IMG/VR virus record: IMGVR_UViG_3300020433_000030
Coordinates: 1 to 31,384 of that record
Length of the DNA stretch: 31,384 nucleotides
Origin: a virus
Reading direction: 5' to 3' (one strand)
The position numbers were made by a program, and so were the translations under genes. Positions 30,024 to 31,384 of the stretch are shown here, piece after piece. The notes under the pieces were generated by a model that saw only the letters and a list, made by a program, of their open reading frames with translations, ran no database searches and had not been told where the DNA came from. Position 1 is the stretch's first letter. Each line of letters starts with the position of its first letter.

Positions 30024-30180
30024 ACGAAGGACCCGAAAGTATCGTAACCCTGAGTACAAACTGCTCTCAAACCGAGACCTATAGGCAGTATAAAACTTCG
30101 TCTCTCATATCCACCAGTGAAGGGATTGGTGGAAATAAGTATCGCACTACCCTTTGTGCCCTACTTAAACGTTCTATTAA
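29988..30180 (+). ncRNA. structured psbA leader
   Basis: The roughly 190-base untranslated leader holds several helices after the terminator hairpin. CTGC/GCAG (30061-30064 with 30085-30088) encloses TCTC/GAGA, and CCACCA/TGGTGG (30111-30116 with 30127-30132) follows. AAAACTTC at 30092-30099 is the exact complement of GAAGTTTT at 29993-30000, so an alternative long-range fold is possible. Leader-based control of psbA expression is inference. Confidence 0.5.
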
Positions 30181-31269
30181 ATGACAACTTCAAACATTAC
30201 ACGCAGAGAAAGTGGTCTCCTACAGGGTTGGCCAGAGTTCTGCGAGTGGGTAACATCAACTAACAACAGAATATATGTTGGTTGGTTCGGAGTCTTAATG
30301 ATTCCTGCATTACTTACTGCTGCTGCGTGCTTCATCGTAGCATTCATCGCTGCTCCACCTGTGGACATCGACGGAATCAGAGAACCAGTTGCGGGTTCTT
30401 TTATGTATGGTAACAACATCATCTCTGGTGCTGTAGTTCCATCTTCAAACGCAATCGGTCTACACTTCTACCCTATATGGGAAGCAGCAACAGTAGACGA
30501 ATGGTTATATAATGGTGGTCCATACCAGTTGGTAATCTTCCACTTCCTTATCGGAATCTCTGCTTATATGGGTAGACAGTGGGAACTATCATACAGATTA
30601 GGTATGAGACCTTGGATATGTGTAGCATATTCAGCACCTGTATCAGCAGCATTTGCTGTATTCCTTGTGTATCCTTTCGGACAGGGTTCTTTCTCTGACG
30701 GAATGCCACTAGGTATCTCAGGTACGTTCAACTTTATGTTTGTGTTCCAAGCAGAGCACAACATACTAATGCACCCCTTCCATATGGCAGGTGTAGCAGG
30801 TATGTTCGGTGGTAGTCTCTTCAGTGCAATGCACGGTTCTCTAGTTACATCTTCTCTAATCAGAGAGACAACAGAAAACGAGAGTCAAAACTACGGATAT
30901 AAATTTGGACAAGAAGAAGAAACATACAACATAGTAGCAGCACACGGTTACTTTGGTCGTCTTATCTTCCAGTATGCTTCATTCAACAACTCAAGAAGTT
31001 TACACTTCTTCCTAGCAGTTTTCCCAGTAGTCTGCGTATGGTTAACCTCAATGGGTATCTGTACAATGGCATTCAACCTTAACGGTTTCAACTTCAACCA
31101 ATCAGTTGTAGATGCTAACGGTAAGATTGTACCAACTTGGGGAGATGTTCTTAACAGAGCAAACCTAGGTATGGAAGTAATGCACGAGCGTAACGCTCAC
31201 AACTTCCCACTTGACCTTGCATCAGCAGAGTCAACAACAGTTGCTTTAACAGCACCTGCAATCGGTTAA
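30181..31269 (+). CDS. psbA: photosystem II D1 protein
   Basis: The 362-residue D1 protein is complete and uninterrupted by an intron. Key residues are present (window numbering, canonical minus 3): Y164 (TyrZ 161), D173 (170, Mn ligand), H193 (190), H201 (198, P680 ligand) and H218 (215, iron and QB). The carboxy-terminal LDLA/SAE processing site is intact. Canonical residue 130 is Gln (here Q133 in GRQWEL), the D1:1 rather than high-light D1:2 type. Phage D1 replaces damaged host D1 to keep photosynthesis going in infected cells. Confidence 0.98.
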   Translation: MTTSNITRRESGLLQGWPEFCEWVTSTNNRIYVGWFGVLMIPALLTAAACFIVAFIAAPPVDIDGIREPVAGSFMYGNNIISGAVVPSSNAIGLHFYPIWEAATVDEWLYNGGPYQLVIFHFLIGISAYMGRQWELSYRLGMRPWICVAYSAPVSAAFAVFLVYPFGQGSFSDGMPLGISGTFNFMFVFQAEHNILMHPFHMAGVAGMFGGSLFSAMHGSLVTSSLIRETTENESQNYGYKFGQEEETYNIVAAHGYFGRLIFQYASFNNSRSLHFFLAVFPVVCVWLTSMGICTMAFNLNGFNFNQSVVDANGKIVPTWGDVLNRANLGMEVMHERNAHNFPLDLASAESTTVALTAPAIG

Positions 31270-31291
31270 TAATTTAACTGGTATCAATTTG

Positions 31292-31312
31292 GGCACCTTC
31301 GGGTGCCTTTTT
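31292..31312 (+). terminator. intrinsic terminator between psbA and psbD
   Basis: GGCACC (31292-31297) and GGTGCC (31302-31307) enclose TTCG, a stable tetraloop, followed by five T. It would end psbA transcripts unless readthrough continues to psbD. Confidence 0.85.
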
Positions 31313-31324
31313 CATAGGAGAATT

Positions 31325-31384
31325 ATGGTAGCATCTACCTTAAGACAGCAACCAACATTAGGTTGGTTTGATGTATTAGATGAC
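31325..31384 (+). CDS. psbD: photosystem II D2 protein, 5' end only
   Basis: ATG 31325, preceded by AGGAGA, opens a frame still open at the window edge, with LGWFDVLDD at residues 12-20, which matches the conserved N-terminus of D2. Only 20 residues are visible. D1 and D2 form the photosystem II core, so a psbA-psbD pair is common in these phages. Confidence 0.8.
   Translation, partial: MVASTLRQQPTLGWFDVLDD

Noticed and set aside
30092-30099. Antiterminator for the psbA leader
   Set aside because: The pairing strand is transcribed about 70 bases after the T-run, too late to prevent termination in the simple model.
30181-31269. Group I intron in psbA, as found in some cyanophages
   Set aside because: The gene is one uninterrupted frame with all conserved residues in register.

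Overview
The window is a piece of an AT-rich T4-like cyanophage genome (a myovirus of marine Synechococcus or Prochlorococcus). The evidence is direct. T4-type replication proteins (gp43 polymerase, UvsX, gp41 helicase, gp61 primase) and class Ia ribonucleotide reductase sit beside cyanobacterial auxiliary genes (psbA, the start of psbD, a hli cluster, talC, hsp20, mazG). Genes are packed head to tail with ATGA or TAATG overlaps, almost all on the + strand.

Layout. (1) 1-1984: small, mostly membrane-linked unknown proteins. (2) 1981-3654: three genes on the opposite strand for secreted, Ser/Thr/Gly-rich proteins, two of them paralogous. (3) 3696-4850: hsp20, then a sigma70-type promoter firing into a short terminated RNA ahead of an outer-membrane-like barrel protein. 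(4) 4922-12402: replication block, with two small paralogues, DNA polymerase, UvsX, two 2OG-Fe(II) oxygenase-like proteins, helicase and MazG. (5) 12419-20571: two unknown proteins, one with a KWDG/EGFV nucleotidyltransferase-like signature, then a run with TATAAATA-type late promoters that looks like virion or capsid-associated proteins (a nucleotidylyltransferase fusion, a long Lys-rich modular protein, a DxDxDG protein, an Ig-like protein, a DUF3008-like protein). (6) 20584-25083: primase, NrdA, NrdB. (7) 25084-26095: small genes, including secreted peptides bracketed by sequence resembling the glutamine-II (glnA/downstream-peptide) riboswitch. (8) 26131-27937: talC, a GIY-YIG endonuclease and small proteins. 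(9) 28051-29121: five hli-type genes and micro-membrane proteins in one overlapping chain. (10) 29156-29956: small genes. (11) 29953-end: psbA behind a structured, terminator-bearing leader, then psbD cut by the window edge.

How it fits together: the early genes would keep photosynthesis running (D1, D2, Hli), push carbon through the pentose phosphate pathway (TalC), make and balance nucleotides (NrdAB, MazG) and replicate DNA. The late-promoter genes supply particle components. Four sequences match sigma70-type promoters with 17-18 bp spacers, and four match the T4-like late motif NATAAATA.

The most unusual signals are the two terminated leader RNAs (before the barrel gene and before psbA), the riboswitch-like sequence around the secreted-peptide genes after nrdB, the ligase-like signature in an otherwise unknown protein at 13320-14507, and the opposite-strand secreted trio with a possible AUA start. 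No stretch longer than about 300 bases lacks a gene, and I saw no tRNA, CRISPR array or insertion sequence.
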